From Axinella damicornis (taxonomy: Eukaryota > Porifera > Demospongiae > Axinellida > Axinellidae): 64,000 nt of DNA. How positions within the stretch are numbered: the stretch's first letter is position 1; each line of letters starts with the position of its first letter. Positions 1-11,208 of this stretch are shown here, one piece after another. The stretch covers positions 19,250,227 to 19,314,226 of the forward strand of contig OZ007509.1 of the NCBI GenBank assembly GCA_963931865.1. The letters run 5' to 3'. The notes below the pieces were generated by a model, which saw only the letters and a list, made by a program, of their open reading frames with translations, was not told where the DNA came from and did no database searches. The position numbers and the translations under genes are program-made.

Positions 1-2440
1 ACACGGCCGTGATCGCTGTCGTTCACTGACGCTTACATGCCGAAACTCACCGTGCAGGCTAAGTTGTGAGAGCTGTAATAATGTCTTGTCTTCCTTTTGG
101 TCACCATTGCTTGCGATCAACTGAGCGTGGTTGCCACGTGGCATGTGCGTTAATTGGAACGAATTGCAGCTTGCGCTCGCGCTACGGCGGGGTTGCAACG
201 CGGCTATGAATGGTACTTGAGACTTGATAGCACTCTATATAATTTCTGATCTTCCCTATATATATATCTATCATGGTACTCACGTGATGTGTGATAATTG
301 GAACGAACTGTCACACTTAGCTTGTGCTACCGTTTACCCACGGCTACCAGGAGTGCGGTTGCCCCTCGTACTACTGTAGAAATGTTTGACTATTTCGGAA
401 TGGCCTACAAAGATTCTGACTACACCGTCGTGATCACTATGATGCAGTGACACAAAATCAAAATAATTGTGCTGAAATTCACCTTGGTGGTAGAGATATA
501 AACGCTTTTGTCTCGCCGTTGGCCACCATTGCTCAAGCGCTCTCTTCAACTTCCGGTGGCAGTACAGCCCTCGGGAAAGGCACACAAAGATTCTGACCAC
601 ACAGCCGTGATCGCTGTCGTTCACTGACGCTTACATACCAAAACTCACCGTGCTGGCAAGGTTGTAAGTGCTGTTATAATTTTGTGTCTTCCCTTTGGTC
701 GCCATTGTTAGCATTCGACTGCAGCGTGGTTGCCACGTGGCATGTGCGTTAATTGGAACTAACTGCGATACTTAGCTTGCGCTACGGAGAGTCGCAGCCG
801 GAGTTGCAACGGCTACCGTACCAGGAGTGCGGTTGACCCTCGTTTAATTATTTAATTATTTATCGAGGGGCAACCGCACTCCTGGTAGGCCATTGCAACC
901 GGTTGCAACTCGCTGTGTTGTCATAGCCTTTGTGCCAGTTTGAATGTTGAAGAGAGCGCTCGAGCAATGGCGGCTGAAGGGAAGGCAAAAGCACTCACAA
1001 CTCCACCACCAAGATGAATTTCAGCAATAAAATTGTACAGTTGGGTCATCAATCATGAAGATTTAGTCAGAACCTTTGTAGATCCTTCTTATTTATTTGT
1101 TTACATTTGCAGGCAACCGCACTCCTGGTAGCCGCGGTTAAACGGTAGCACAAGCTAAGTGTGATAGTTCGTTCCAATTATCACACATCACGTGAGTACC
1201 ATGATAGCTATATATATCGAAGTACATGTACCATTCATATATAGCCGCGTTGCAACCCCGGTTGCAACTCGCCGGCCGTAGCGCAAGCTAAGTGTTGCAA
1301 TTCATTCCAATTAACGCACATGCCACGTGGCAACCACGGTCAGTCGATCGCGAGCAATGGCAACCAAAAGGAAGACAAGAAATGATTGCAGCGCTCACAA
1401 CTTCGACAGCACGGTGAGTTTTGCCATGTAAGCATCAGTGAACGAGAGCGATCACGGCCGTGTGGTCAGAATCTTCGTGTGCCTTTCCCAAGAGCGCTCG
1501 ACCAATGGTGGCCAACGGCGAGACAAAAGCGTTCATATGTCTACCACCAAGGTGAGTTTCAGCACAATTATTTTGATTCTGTGTCACTGCACCATAGCGA
1601 TCACGACGGTGTAGTCAGAATCTTTGTAGGCCATTCCGAAATAGTCAAACGTTTATTAATTATTTAGATTACATTACGCGGCACAATTTTCCCCCCAACC
1701 AGGAGTGTAACGAGGGGCAACCGCACTCCTGGTAGCCGCGGTTAAACGGTAGCACAAGCTAAGTGTGACAGTTCGTTCCAATTATCACACATCACATGAG
1801 TACCATGATAGCTATAATAATAGGGAAGATCAGAAATTATTTAGAGTGCTCTCAAGTACCGAATACAATCATTCAACCCCGGTTGCGACTCGCCGTAGCG
1901 CAAGCTAAGTATTGCAATTCGTTCCAATTAACGCACATGCCACGTGGGTGTTCCGGGCAACCACGCTCATGCTCAGTTGATAGCGAGCAATGGCGGCCAA
2001 AAGGAAGACAAGACATTAATCTAGCACGGTGAGTTTCGGCATGTAAGCATCAGTGAACGACAGCGATCACGGCCATGTTGTCAGAATCTTTGTGGGGCCT
2101 TCATAAGACTCTACTGGCAACCAACGTCGCAGAGAGCGATCGAGCAATTGTGCTTGTGCCTTTTTCTTTTTTTCTTTCTTGTAGTTGTATATAAACCTGT
2201 TTGTATGCAGGACTCCCTGGGAGATCAGCCTATATATGGCTGAAGGGATTACCTGCCTTAAAATTAAAGTCTACTACTACTACTACTACTACTACTACTA
2301 GTGGCCAACGGCGAGACAAAAGCATATCTCCGCCACCAAGGTGAGTTTCAGCACAATTATTTTGATTTTGTGTCACTGCATCATAGCGATCACGACGGTG
2401 TAGTCAGAATCTTTGTAGGCCATTCCGAAGTAGTCAAACG
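1..2440. repeat. Mosaic of a ~0.7-kb dispersed repeat module in both orientations
   Basis: No gene is supported here. Sub-modules recur in order: one starting GAGGGGCAACCGCACTCCTG (forward near 1115 and 1715, reverse near 350), one containing the 'cacatgccacgtggcaacca' motif (forward near 1320 and 1940, reverse near 140 and 745), and one containing 'cgatcacgacggtgtagtca' (forward near 1595 and 2390, reverse near 430). Roughly 1-850 is reverse and 870-2440 forward, with a head-to-head junction at about 823-886. Short ORFs of 78-96 codons fall in equivalent places of several copies and are repeat-derived, not independent genes. Further copies lie at 6168-6660, 7040-7460 and, in part, 44780-44834. 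Confidence 0.75.
2268..2300. repeat. (CTA)n microsatellite
   Basis: About ten uninterrupted CTA triplets sit inside a copy of the left-edge repeat module and interrupt its alignment with the other copies. Confidence 0.9.
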
Positions 2441-2510
2441 TTTATTATTGGGGCGAGCCTGAGCGAGCCACACATAGACGTGTAGAACGTGAGCCGCGTC
2501 TATATGTATA

Positions 2511-3068
2511 TACCGTACTCTCGCGAAAGTCCGCCCACTCCGCAAAGAGCGCCCACCCCCCACTTTTGGCTCAATTTTCTATATAGGGTCAAAGTTTACT
2601 CGAATGAGCGCCCACCCTCGCGCTATAGCCTCGTGCCTCGTGTATTACAGGCGATGGAGCGCATTAGTGAGATGTTCCAGCGTATCTGAGGTAAGAACCT
2701 CCTTGCAGCAAGTCTCTATTAGTCTGTGTATCCGTATCTATGGTGTCCATGTGTGTTGCCTGGCTTGCCTGTGTTGACGACGGCCCCGCAGCCTCCACGC
2801 TGGACCTCAGCCAGCGCTTGGCGGCAGCGAAGATGACGTGATGAGCGGTGATGTTGCTAGTGACTCCAGCGATGTAGATGTGCTGGGAGGGCTTTGACTC
2901 ACGCGCGCTTGCTGCTCGATCGCTGCTATTGCGCTACTTGTGTACATAAACAAAGGTGGGCGCTCTTTCAAGGTTGAATGCGGAAACACTCGAAAGAGCG
3001 CCCACCCCCTTGTTTGGTGAGAAAGTAAGATGCAGCGCCCATGGGTGGACTTTCGCAAGAGTACGGTA
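2511..3068. mobile_element. Foldback/MITE-like element with ~22-bp terminal inverted repeats
   Basis: The left end (taccgtactctcgcgaaagt, 2511-2530) matches the reverse complement of the right end (about 3046-3068) with one mismatch over 22 bases. Inside, the phrase 'aaagagcgcccaccc' appears in both orientations near 2546 and 2995, so the subterminal regions also pair. The small ORFs inside have no recognisable domain. A non-autonomous DNA transposon is the simplest reading; no target-site duplication is certain. Confidence 0.6.
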
Positions 3069-3970
3069 TGCGTACGTCGTGCCGTAAATAAACACTTCTG
3101 CAAATAACCGAAAATTACTTGCGTCATGATAATTCACGTGCTCGCTCGCTCGACAACATAACGAAGCACTGTATAGCTAGTGAACCGTCTACCCCTTGGA
3201 TGGATACAACAGGGATGGAGACCACTCACGAGTCAACCTCTTCAATGGATACAGCGATGCGCGCTACCGCACGGCAACAAAGACTGCAAAAGTGCGACTT
3301 CTGACTGATCAAGCTATAGCTATAGCCGCTAGTAGCTAGCTAACTACAACTTCACCGATTGCGACTCGCGGCTGCACGGTTGCTCACTGTGGTGAAGTCA
3401 CTGACTCGTAGACCTCTGCTCTTCAATGGCTACAGTCATGGGAGCTACTGCATAGCGAAAGAAGACAGCGAGAGTGCTTCACTGTCTGCTCGTGCCGCAT
3501 GCAGCTATACAATAACATATGTGCTGTCCATACAGTTCTTGTGCGGCCATCTGTATTCGGTGGACTGGACTCGGTACTGGACTCGGGACTGGACTGTGGG
3601 ACTGGACTCACAGAAAGTTGCGCTCGTCATTTCTGAAGGCCAGAAAACAGGAAATTGCGGAACGGCACTATATAGCTGCCACCGTAGATAATAGCTTACC
3701 AAGTACGCGAGGTGTACCAACACAGCTGTCACCATGTAGACAGCCTGCCGTGGTCCTACCATGCAAAACCAGCTCGACTTCGTTTCGGTGCGAATTCGTC
3801 CATGATCTGACGACGACGTCGAGGAACACATGGCGGTCATTGCTAGCAAACTCTCGTATACCAAGTGTTACAACAATTTTGCAGCTTCTTGAACTGTTTC
3901 TATGCATGCCCCTGCCAAGTTTGGCTGGCGCTTCCGTTCCTGCTTTCCGCCTGCCTGTGCTGTAGGCCTA
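3069..3970. other. Gene-less spacer holding half of a GGACTGGACT inverted repeat
   Basis: I see no supported gene. The stretch 3533-3640 contains tandem ggactggactc-type units and is the reverse complement of 4960-5060, which lies inside the adjacent large foldback. Overlapping ORFs on both strands at 3359-3965 are mutual shadows with no domain. Confidence 0.5.
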
Positions 3971-4705
3971 TAACTAGACGAATGCAGAACATTGTGGGGC
4001 GAGCCTGAGCGAGTACAGTTGTCGAATGTGCATGGAGCACTTGCATGCGCATTATGCATGTGCACACGTGATGTGCATGACTGTCAGTGCATGTCATCAG
4101 AAGAGCATAGTACAACTTAAGGACACAGATCACACCAGAAGTTATGACACTAAAAATACACCCGTGCACTTCACAGCAACTGTGAATCAGGTTAGCCGAA
4201 GCAGTCTGGTAGGTTGGTCCAGGAGAGCTCTCTGTCTTTGTTGTCGCCACCGGAGGGCGACTTTCTTCTCTGCTGATCGATGCCAGATCTGTCATGACTG
4301 GTCACAGTCAGCCAGTGGGTTACGTGTTAACCAAGCGCAGGCCAGTCAAGTTCCCATCCTCTGGCAATAGCTGAAGCAGCAGTCGAACACACCGTGATGG
4401 TTTTAATATAGCTATGCATGCAGTATTAAAGCCTGCATGCATGTTAGCTAGTTAGCTGCTACACACCATGATGTGCTCTGCATGCAGGACATGAGATCGC
4501 TTGAAGCACTCTCCCCGTCTTCATGAAATGCTTTAGCCCCTCACCGCGCGCTATAGTCTCCATCCTTGTTGAGGTAGACTGTTCATTTCGTGTCTCAGTC
4601 ATTTCGGACGTTGCAATGGTGAGTTCGCTTGTGGTTTGAATTAACGCATGACGCAATAACACGCAAAATACGAGCAGGAAGTGATTTACGGCACGACGTA
4701 CGATA

Positions 4706-4734
4706 GATATAAATAAATAAATAAATAAATAAAT
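4706..4734. repeat. (AAAT)n microsatellite
   Basis: Six to seven AAAT units near the centre of the large foldback. Confidence 0.85.
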
Positions 4735-6030
4735 GGAAAATTCACAGCAAACTCATCTATGTGGGGCTCGCTCAGGCTCGCCCCAATTATTCATTGTTCT
4801 TGTCCCCAGACCATTTCAGTATGGGAACGAGCCGATTCAGTGCATCGTTGGCGCACGCGCTCTGACAGAAAGGGCTGATGGAACGGCTGATATCGAGTCA
4901 TGGTCGGCTACCCCGAATGCCATTCATGTCATGTAAGTATTAAATTTTTAGTAGCGTTTGATGCTTCAAAATGATGAGCGCAACTTTCTGTGAGTCCAGT
5001 CCCACAGTCCAGTCCCGAGTCCAGTCCACCGAATACAGACGGCCGTTCTTGTGCTGCAATTCTACAGCCTTAAAGGTTGAGTTAGCTACATTCGAAATGA
5101 ATGCTGCATATGCATGCACTCGCTCAGGCTTGCCCCACAATGTTATACATTTAGATTACATTACGAGGCACAATTTTTCCCCTACCAGGAGTGTAATATA
5201 TCTATGTATCTGCCGTACGTCGTGCCTTCCTGCTCATATTTTGCATGTTATTGCGTCATGCGTTATTTCCAAACTGAGTTCACTTCCTGCTCGTGCGTTG
5301 ATCTAACTGAGACGCGAACTATGAACAGTCTACCTCAAAAAGGCCTTGCAAGGATGGAGACTATAGTGGGGCGGTGAGTGGCTAAAGCACTTCATGAAGA
5401 CGGGGAGAGAGCGCTTCAAGCCATCGCATGTCCTACATGCAGTGATGTGCCTGTTAGACTACTTCACGTACTGAGCTATCACCGGGAAGTTGACTTGCCT
5501 GCACACGGTAACACTAAACTCACTGTGACCAGTCATAACAGATCTGCCATGGCATCAGCAGAAGTCATCCTCGGTGGCAACAACAGAGACAGAGACCGCT
5601 CCTGGGCCTATACCTGCCAGACTGCTTCAACGCTGTGAAGTGCACGAGTATATTTTTAGTGTCATAAGGCCCCGTCATAAGGCCCCTCCAAATCAATTTA
5701 TAGTTTCTCATCTCACTCCCAGTGTACTGGGCATGCGGGCGGGCGGTATACATTTGGCAATATCTCACTTTTTTTAGCTCTTCCTTTTCAAGTGTTTCCT
5801 CCCGACTCTGCTCCCGATCCACGTGTAGACAGGTATGACGTAATGCAATTTTCCACTGAGCATGCTCAGTTCATGAGATACTTGAGGAAGCCAAAACCCA
5901 CGCGGGCGGAAATTAGGTTGGATGAGAAACTATAAATTGATTTGGAAGGGCCTAACTTCTGGCCCAGTGTGATCTGTGTCCTTAAGTTGTGCTATGCTCT
6001 CCGTCACTCACATTCTGAAGACATGCACAT

Positions 6031-6115
6031 GCAACTGCTCCATGCACATTTCACCACATGCAACTGCTCCATGCACATTCAGCACCTGCAACTGCTCCAT
6101 GCACATTCAGCACCT
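6031..6115. repeat. Three tandem 28-29-bp units
   Basis: Three copies of gcaactgctccatgcacatt followed by a variable 8-9 bases, in the right arm of the large foldback. The left arm (near 4030) has a single equivalent unit, so the amplification postdates the two arms. Confidence 0.85.
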
Positions 6116-6167
6116 GCATGTACTCGCTCAGGCTCGCCCCACAATGTCCTGCATTCCCCTAGTTAAT

Positions 6168-6870
6168 TATTTACGCGGCACAATTTTCCCCCTACCAGGA
6201 GTGTAACGAGGGGCAACCACACTCCTGGTACTAGTAGCCGTTGCAACGCCGGCTGCGACTCTCCGTCTAAGTACTGTATCGCAGTTAGTTCCAATTAACA
6301 CACATGCCACGTGGCAACCACGCTCAGTCGAACACTAGCAATGGCGACCAAAGGGAAGACACGAAATTATAACAGCACTTACAACCTTTCCCACACGGTG
6401 AGTTTTGGTATGTAAGCGTCAATGAACAACAGCAATTACGGCTGTGTGGTCAGAATCTTTGTGGGCCCTTCGTATGACTGTACTGGCAACCAACGTCGAA
6501 GAGCGATCGAGCAATGGCGGCCGACGGCACGACAAAAGCGCTTGTATATCCACCACCAAGGTGAGACTGGTGAGTTTCAGCACAATTATTATACGTTTGT
6601 CTAACTGCATGATAGCCATCACGACGGTGTAGTCAGAATCTCTGTAGACCTTTCCTGCGAGCTATGAGGTTTGCACATTAATTAATTAATTATGCGGCAC
6701 AATATTTCCCCTACCAGGAGTGTAATTACATTACGCGGCACCATTTTTCCCCTACCAGGAGTGTAACATCGTTGGTAATCAACAAAAATATTTCAGCAAC
6801 AAAAATATTTCAACGACAAACATTTCTCAATCTACGGTAGTACACATAGTATGTCATATGAAGATAATTA
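6168..6870. repeat. Further copy of the left-edge repeat module
   Basis: Forward copy of the same sub-modules seen at 870-2440 (the GAGGGGCAACC motif near 6207, the cacatgccacgtgg motif near 6301, the cgatcacgacggtgtagtca-like motif near 6615). The 'ttccccctaccaggagtgta' phrase occurs three times (about 6187, 6709, 6748). No gene is visible. Confidence 0.7.
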
Positions 6871-6877
6871 GTCGTAC

Positions 6878-6949
6878 CTCGTGAGAGCTGCTCTGATGTC
6901 TGTGATGGAGGACGACCTTGATTGGTAGATAACAAGGGGTCATCAACAT
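6878..6949 (-). CDS. 72-nt linker exon of a Roc/COR-family gene
   Basis: On the minus strand this is bounded by a pyrimidine-poor acceptor (ctatacag) and a donor (CGAG|gtacga). It starts with two bases of a codon and ends with one. The reading frame DPLLSTNQGRPPSQTSEQLS is clearly related to the linker exon at 40632-40697 (DPSLSTSQSHLPQSQTPEQL), which has the same phases. The upstream Roc exon (8087-10165) can end in phase 1 at AAAG|gtgaat, so the splice is in frame. In the other gene the linker precedes the GTPase; here it follows one. The next exon (phase 1 acceptor) was not found and may lie beyond the left edge. The function of the linker is unknown. Confidence 0.6.
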
Positions 6950-7039
6950 CTGTATAGAATAGATAGACATTGGAAAGTTGAAGTGTAAGTGTGGTAAAGC
7001 CAGATGTACTGGTAACATAGTTACACTACTGGTGGGGGA

Positions 7040-7460
7040 AAAATTGTGCCATGTAAATAGGTTTGGCCACTTAGGAATGGCCTACAAAGATTCTGGCTAC
7101 ACTGTCATGTTCGCTATCATGCAGTGACACACTGTGGTGCTGAAACTCACCTTGGTGGTGGAGATACAAGCACTTTTGTCTTCCCGTCGGCCACCATTGC
7201 TTGAGCGCTCTCTTTGACATTCGTTGCCAGTACAGCTCCTACGAAAGGCTCACAAAGATTCTGATTGTTGCCGTTCACTGACGCTTGTGTGCCGAAACAA
7301 ATCGTGCTGGCAAAGTTGCAATGTCTTCCCTTAGGCAGCCATTGCTTCAATTAATTGACTGAGCATGGCAGTCATGTGGCATGTGCGCTAATTGGAAGAG
7401 CTGAAATCCGTAGCTTGCACTACCGGCAAGTAGCTCCGGCTACCAGTAGTGTGGTTGCCA
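7040..7460. repeat. Reverse copy of the left-edge repeat module
   Basis: Reverse-oriented equivalents of the sub-modules at 1300-2440: the 'tggtggccaacggcgagaca' counterpart near 7185, and the cacatgccacgtgg-like counterpart near 7375. There is no supported gene here or in 7470-8080, apart from a short CA-rich tract at 7815-7850. Confidence 0.65.
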
Positions 7461-8086
7461 CTCGATTAATGCATCATTTATTCAATGCATGATGTTCAAC
7501 TTCAGTTGTGAGGATCAGGAAGCTGGCTATCAAGTGCTGCTAAATTTACTAGCTTTGGAGCTATTTCAATATAGCTAGTCTGTTTATCTATTGCACTATT
7601 CTTTTGTGTCTTCACTTTTATATGTGGGGCACCGATGTGGCCCAGTGGCCAGCATAGGACACAGTAACAACCATACAGACAATTCCCCATTTACTACACG
7701 CCCACATAAATACCAAGGTGAGGAGGGTCAGTTGAACCTCCTCATATCCAGTAATGTATGTTGTGGTGGTATTTTTGTTGTACTGTACGCAAACAAGAAC
7801 TGAAAGAAGAGGGCTACACACACGTACACAGACACACACACAAACAGATTTGCTACAGCACACACTGAAACATTGGGAGAGGGTTGGTCATGCTTGTAAA
7901 GTTTTCCTTGTTAGGTCAATTGCTTGTTAAACAGAAGTCAACAACAGGCAAATCAGAGGGTACCAGGATATATATTCTCAATGGGCTTGGGTACCTAAGG
8001 TTGCTTCTCCCGGTCTGTGTTCTGTGTACTGTGTAGTGGGTACATGGACCATAGAGAACAGAGTACTCAATACATACAACATTCAC

Positions 8087-10165
8087 CTTTCACTTGTTCC
8101 CTGGAACTGAACCACAGAGCCTGTCCCTCAGTTAGCTGTCCACCAAATTCCTTGTCCGTCAAACATCTCCACTCCTGGTGATCAGCCCCCACTTTAGCTG
8201 GATGTGGGGTGGGTTCACAGTCCTCACCTGAACAGAAGATGGCCTTCTCGGGGTGCAAGTTGGTGTACGAAAGAGTGTCTGCAGCCCTTTTAAGACCGTC
8301 AAAGATGTCACTACGGATTTTAGAGCACAGCATGCAGGAGACTGGTGTGCGTGAAGCTAAATGCACTTCAAAATGCGTGAATGAGTCGATCAGGGTAACG
8401 CTTCCAGGTCGACCATCTGGACGCTCAAACTTGATGCAATTCCTGTGAAGGCAATCTGGTTCGCCACGTTTGAAAAACAGCTTCCAGCTACGGACATTCT
8501 GAAGGTAGGCTATAAGTGCGGTAAAAATTCCACTTGGCAGGCATCCACCAGGGTAGTGTACTAGAAGAGGAGAAGGCAAAGAAGTGTGGCCACAGCGGTA
8601 GCTTTTGAGATCCTCTGGCTGAAGCTGCTTCAGAAGGGAGGGCATGAAGTACTTACCTCCAGCAAGGTGTGCTGTAATGAAGAGGGCACTCAGGAGCTTC
8701 AGAAGATCGCTTGGCGTGAACAAACCAGCAACATAGTGCTCTGGAAACTCATGCAAAAACTCGACCGTGATGATACCTTCATCTCGAAATCGTAACCACC
8801 CGCCAATACTAGGGGCATCTGAACTACCTCGAAGCATATGGCTGTATTCTACAAGCTCACTGATCTTATCAAGCAAGACCTGCGTATCACAGAACACCAG
8901 GTTTGGGAGAATGGTGGGATAAAAGTGAAAGATGTTGAGAGCCACCAGGTAGTCTAGAGCAGCAACAAAGGTTGGATCATCCATGTGAAGCCTCTGTGCT
9001 ATTTGTCGACACTCTTTTATACTGACAACACGTACCTGATTCTCAGCAGCGAATTGACGTATAAATTGCTCTAGCACAAACCATGGAATGGGGATCGGTT
9101 CTCGCTTATGTGGACATGAGGTAGTAACGATTTTCCTGAACTCACTGGCTACCTTTTCATCTTCCCTACCTGGTGTTTTGGCATTGACGGGGAATATCAG
9201 CTGGTCAGGTTCTGCCTGGCGGTAGAGACCCAGCTTGTCACCAAAGGCTGGCCGGAGGGTATCCAGTAGCTTCTTGTTTTTGGCATCTCTTGTTTCAGGA
9301 CAGCGGTGCTCCTGATCTTTGTGTGTGCCCGCTACAAACACCATCGGACCACTCTGAGGGGTTGAAGAGGTGCACTGACGAGACTGGAGTGCTTGGAAGC
9401 AGTGCTGCAGTATCTGCTCGTGTGTGAGGAGTGAGCGATAGGGAGTCCCACGCTGCTGCCCACCCTGGCCATAGTACTCGACTGTTGGGTAGTCAGTGAG
9501 AGACTCGTCCAGCCTTGTGACGAAGACACAAGCAGAAGCGTAGCGGATGAAGGCTGGAAGCATTTCATGGAACTGGGGCTGCCCCCCACTATCCACAATG
9601 TACACCCAGTCGACATCAAGAAGCTTCCTGGAGCCTGAGGACTGGCTTATGAGATCCACAACCTCCTCTTCAAGCTGCATTTGTGAAGTGGGTAGTGAAT
9701 GTTGTGCATCAAACTCTTCTTCAATCTGTATTTCAGAAGGGGGTAGTGAACGCTGTGAAGGTTGGAATGAGGATTCAACAGGCTGGGTTATCTCCTTCAG
9801 ATCAGAAAAGTCAGCATCAGGTGGCAGGACACGCAAAGGGATGGAACCCTGTGGAACACGAACAGGCACTCCAGCCTTTATCGCATCTGCCACTGTGCGA
9901 AGCAACTCCTCAGAACTTACATACTGCCACTCCATATCTCTACCACCGATTGTGGCTCGACAGATGGAAATGGTGCGTATAGCTGCCTCAGCTAGTGGTG
10001 TGCTCTCACGTACTACTGGAGGGGACCAGCGAAGGATCAGACGTTTGAAGCTCGATTTGCCAACACCTGCGGCACCAATTAGCAAGAGAACAATTGCTCG
10101 AGATTCCACATAGCCTTTCTCCATGGCTTCATCGAACAGCTTCTTTGAAACCTCTTCATCTAGGG
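8087..10165 (-). CDS. Roc/COR-like GTPase, single large exon (692 codons)
   Basis: The exon opens after ttctaattag at 10165 (two bases of a codon) and reads LDEEVSKKLF before the first in-frame Met at 10124. From that Met, Walker A GAAGVGKS is at residues 17-24, a G3-like DSGGQ at 178-182 and a G4-like THKD at 267-270, followed by a COR-like region of about 400 residues. These are the marks of a Roco-family nucleotide-binding protein, expected to be cytoplasmic. Between G1 and G3 lies an acidic insert with two 16-residue repeats of the type SLPxSxxQxEEE (48-nt units, near 9665-9750). The frame runs on to a TGA at 8067, but a donor at AAAG|gtgaat (exon end 8087) joins in phase to the 72-nt linker exon at 6949. 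The start is not proven: the exon has an acceptor, so at least one upstream exon is expected. A kinase exon lies upstream on the same strand. The paralogue is at 38406-40525. Confidence 0.8.
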
Positions 10166-11208
10166 CTAATTAGAAAAGAAATCTCATTAATGGCCATAAT
10201 ATTAACATGGCTTGTGCTAGTTGTGTAGAACATGTGCATCAATTCCTAAAACAATAGTAGTATGTACAAGTGACAAAAGTGAGTTGGTGAACACTGGAAT
10301 TTGCATGTTAGTACATAATTGGCCCGGAAATATCGTAGTCAAGGCTGGTTAATAGGCACATGCACTTATGTAGTAAGGTGAACGAGGCTACTGTCTGAGA
10401 TCTCTACCATACCTCAGTTATCTCTGTGGTTTTGTGATATTGTGTGTGCGTGGGTAACATACTCCCACATTTCGGGAGCAGTACCGAGCTGTCAAGAGAG
10501 GAATTTGAAAGGCGCCTCCTTCGGGATTCCACTAGAGATCAGGTGCAAGGCTTGAGAGCGTCACTCTTCGCAGACACCGTTGAGAAAGGTTTTGCGGATC
10601 CTGGGGACAGACTGGTGATGAGAAAGGTTGGTGGTGGCAGGACAGTGACAGAGAAGTATGCAGAAGACATTTGGACACTTGCTGGTGCAGAAATCCCGCC
10701 GAAAACTGGTTCAGAGGAAGCAACGGGGAGCGGCATCCAATAATGCATACAATTATCTGATTATAGCTGTTTGAGACTTCTGTCTTTGACAGATTATAAC
10801 TCCAGAGCCAAACAAGAGAGCAACACCAAACTTGCAACTCACAGTGAGATGGATGTGCGTTGTCGACGGAAGGTCACACCCACTTCCGCAATTGTACAAC
10901 GTCTGCGCTAGTGTGTCCGAATATGGATGGTGTCCGATAATTGATAACTTTCTCTATAGCTGTCATTGCTGAATATCACTACTATACTAAGGTACTCAGC
11001 TAATATGCTACCATGATAACCAAGGAATTTAGGTCACATTAAGTGTGTGCATGGGTACAGACTATTATCACACTCCACATGGTATGTGTCCAATGCCCAG
11101 CCCCTCCAACTGTATTATGAGGGTTTGAGAGCAAGAAGGGTGTTCAGGCTGCCTGAGAAGAGCAAGGTGTCTTTCTCTCATGTAGCCTGAGCATGACCCA
11201 AAATAGCC
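10166..11208. other. Intron or intergenic stretch between kinase and Roc exons
   Basis: On the minus strand no convincing exon is seen. On the plus strand there is one protein-like ORF (10444-10743, listed separately). If the kinase and Roc exons belong to one transcript, this is an intron of about 1 kb. Confidence 0.4.
10444..10743 (+). CDS. Unrecognised plus-strand ORF or exon remnant
   Basis: An open frame ending in TAA at 10743 reads like real protein: charged helical segments (LSREEFERRLLRDSTRDQ; FADTVEKGFADPGDRLVMRK) followed by GGGRTVTEKYAEDIWTLAGA. I recognise no family. A possible acceptor (ttcgggagcag) lies just inside the frame, so it may be a last exon. It is antisense to the kinase/Roc gene(s) around it. 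It could also be a fragment carried by a repeat. No copy is seen elsewhere in the window. Confidence 0.3.
   Translation: MCVGNILPHFGSSTELSREEFERRLLRDSTRDQVQGLRASLFADTVEKGFADPGDRLVMRKVGGGRTVTEKYAEDIWTLAGAEIPPKTGSEEATGSGIQ

Larger units (their letters stand above)
3971..6167. mobile_element. Large (~2.2-kb) imperfect foldback element
   Basis: The left end (taactagacgaatgcag, then acattgtggggcgagcctga from about 3991) is the reverse complement of the right end (near 6125-6167). Inverted matching continues inward: 4120-4270 pairs with 5570-5670 and 5956-5990, and 4480-4715 pairs with about 5205-5445. The arms are therefore several hundred bases long and differ by small indels. The centre carries an (AAAT)n tract (4706-4734) and a partner of the 3533-3640 repeat. 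No transposase reading frame is visible, so it is probably non-autonomous. The terminal 'tcgctcaggctcgcccca' motif recurs near 2450, 4770, 5120, 13230, 44725 and 62022. Confidence 0.7.

Noticed and set aside
334..624. Minus-strand 96-codon ORF with a relative at 1386-1667
   Set aside because: Both frames sit in the same place of a multi-copy repeat with stops in other copies, so they are repeat-derived, not separate genes.
9547..10113. Plus-strand 188-codon ORF
   Set aside because: Shadow of the Roc exon, which has clear GTPase motifs on the minus strand.
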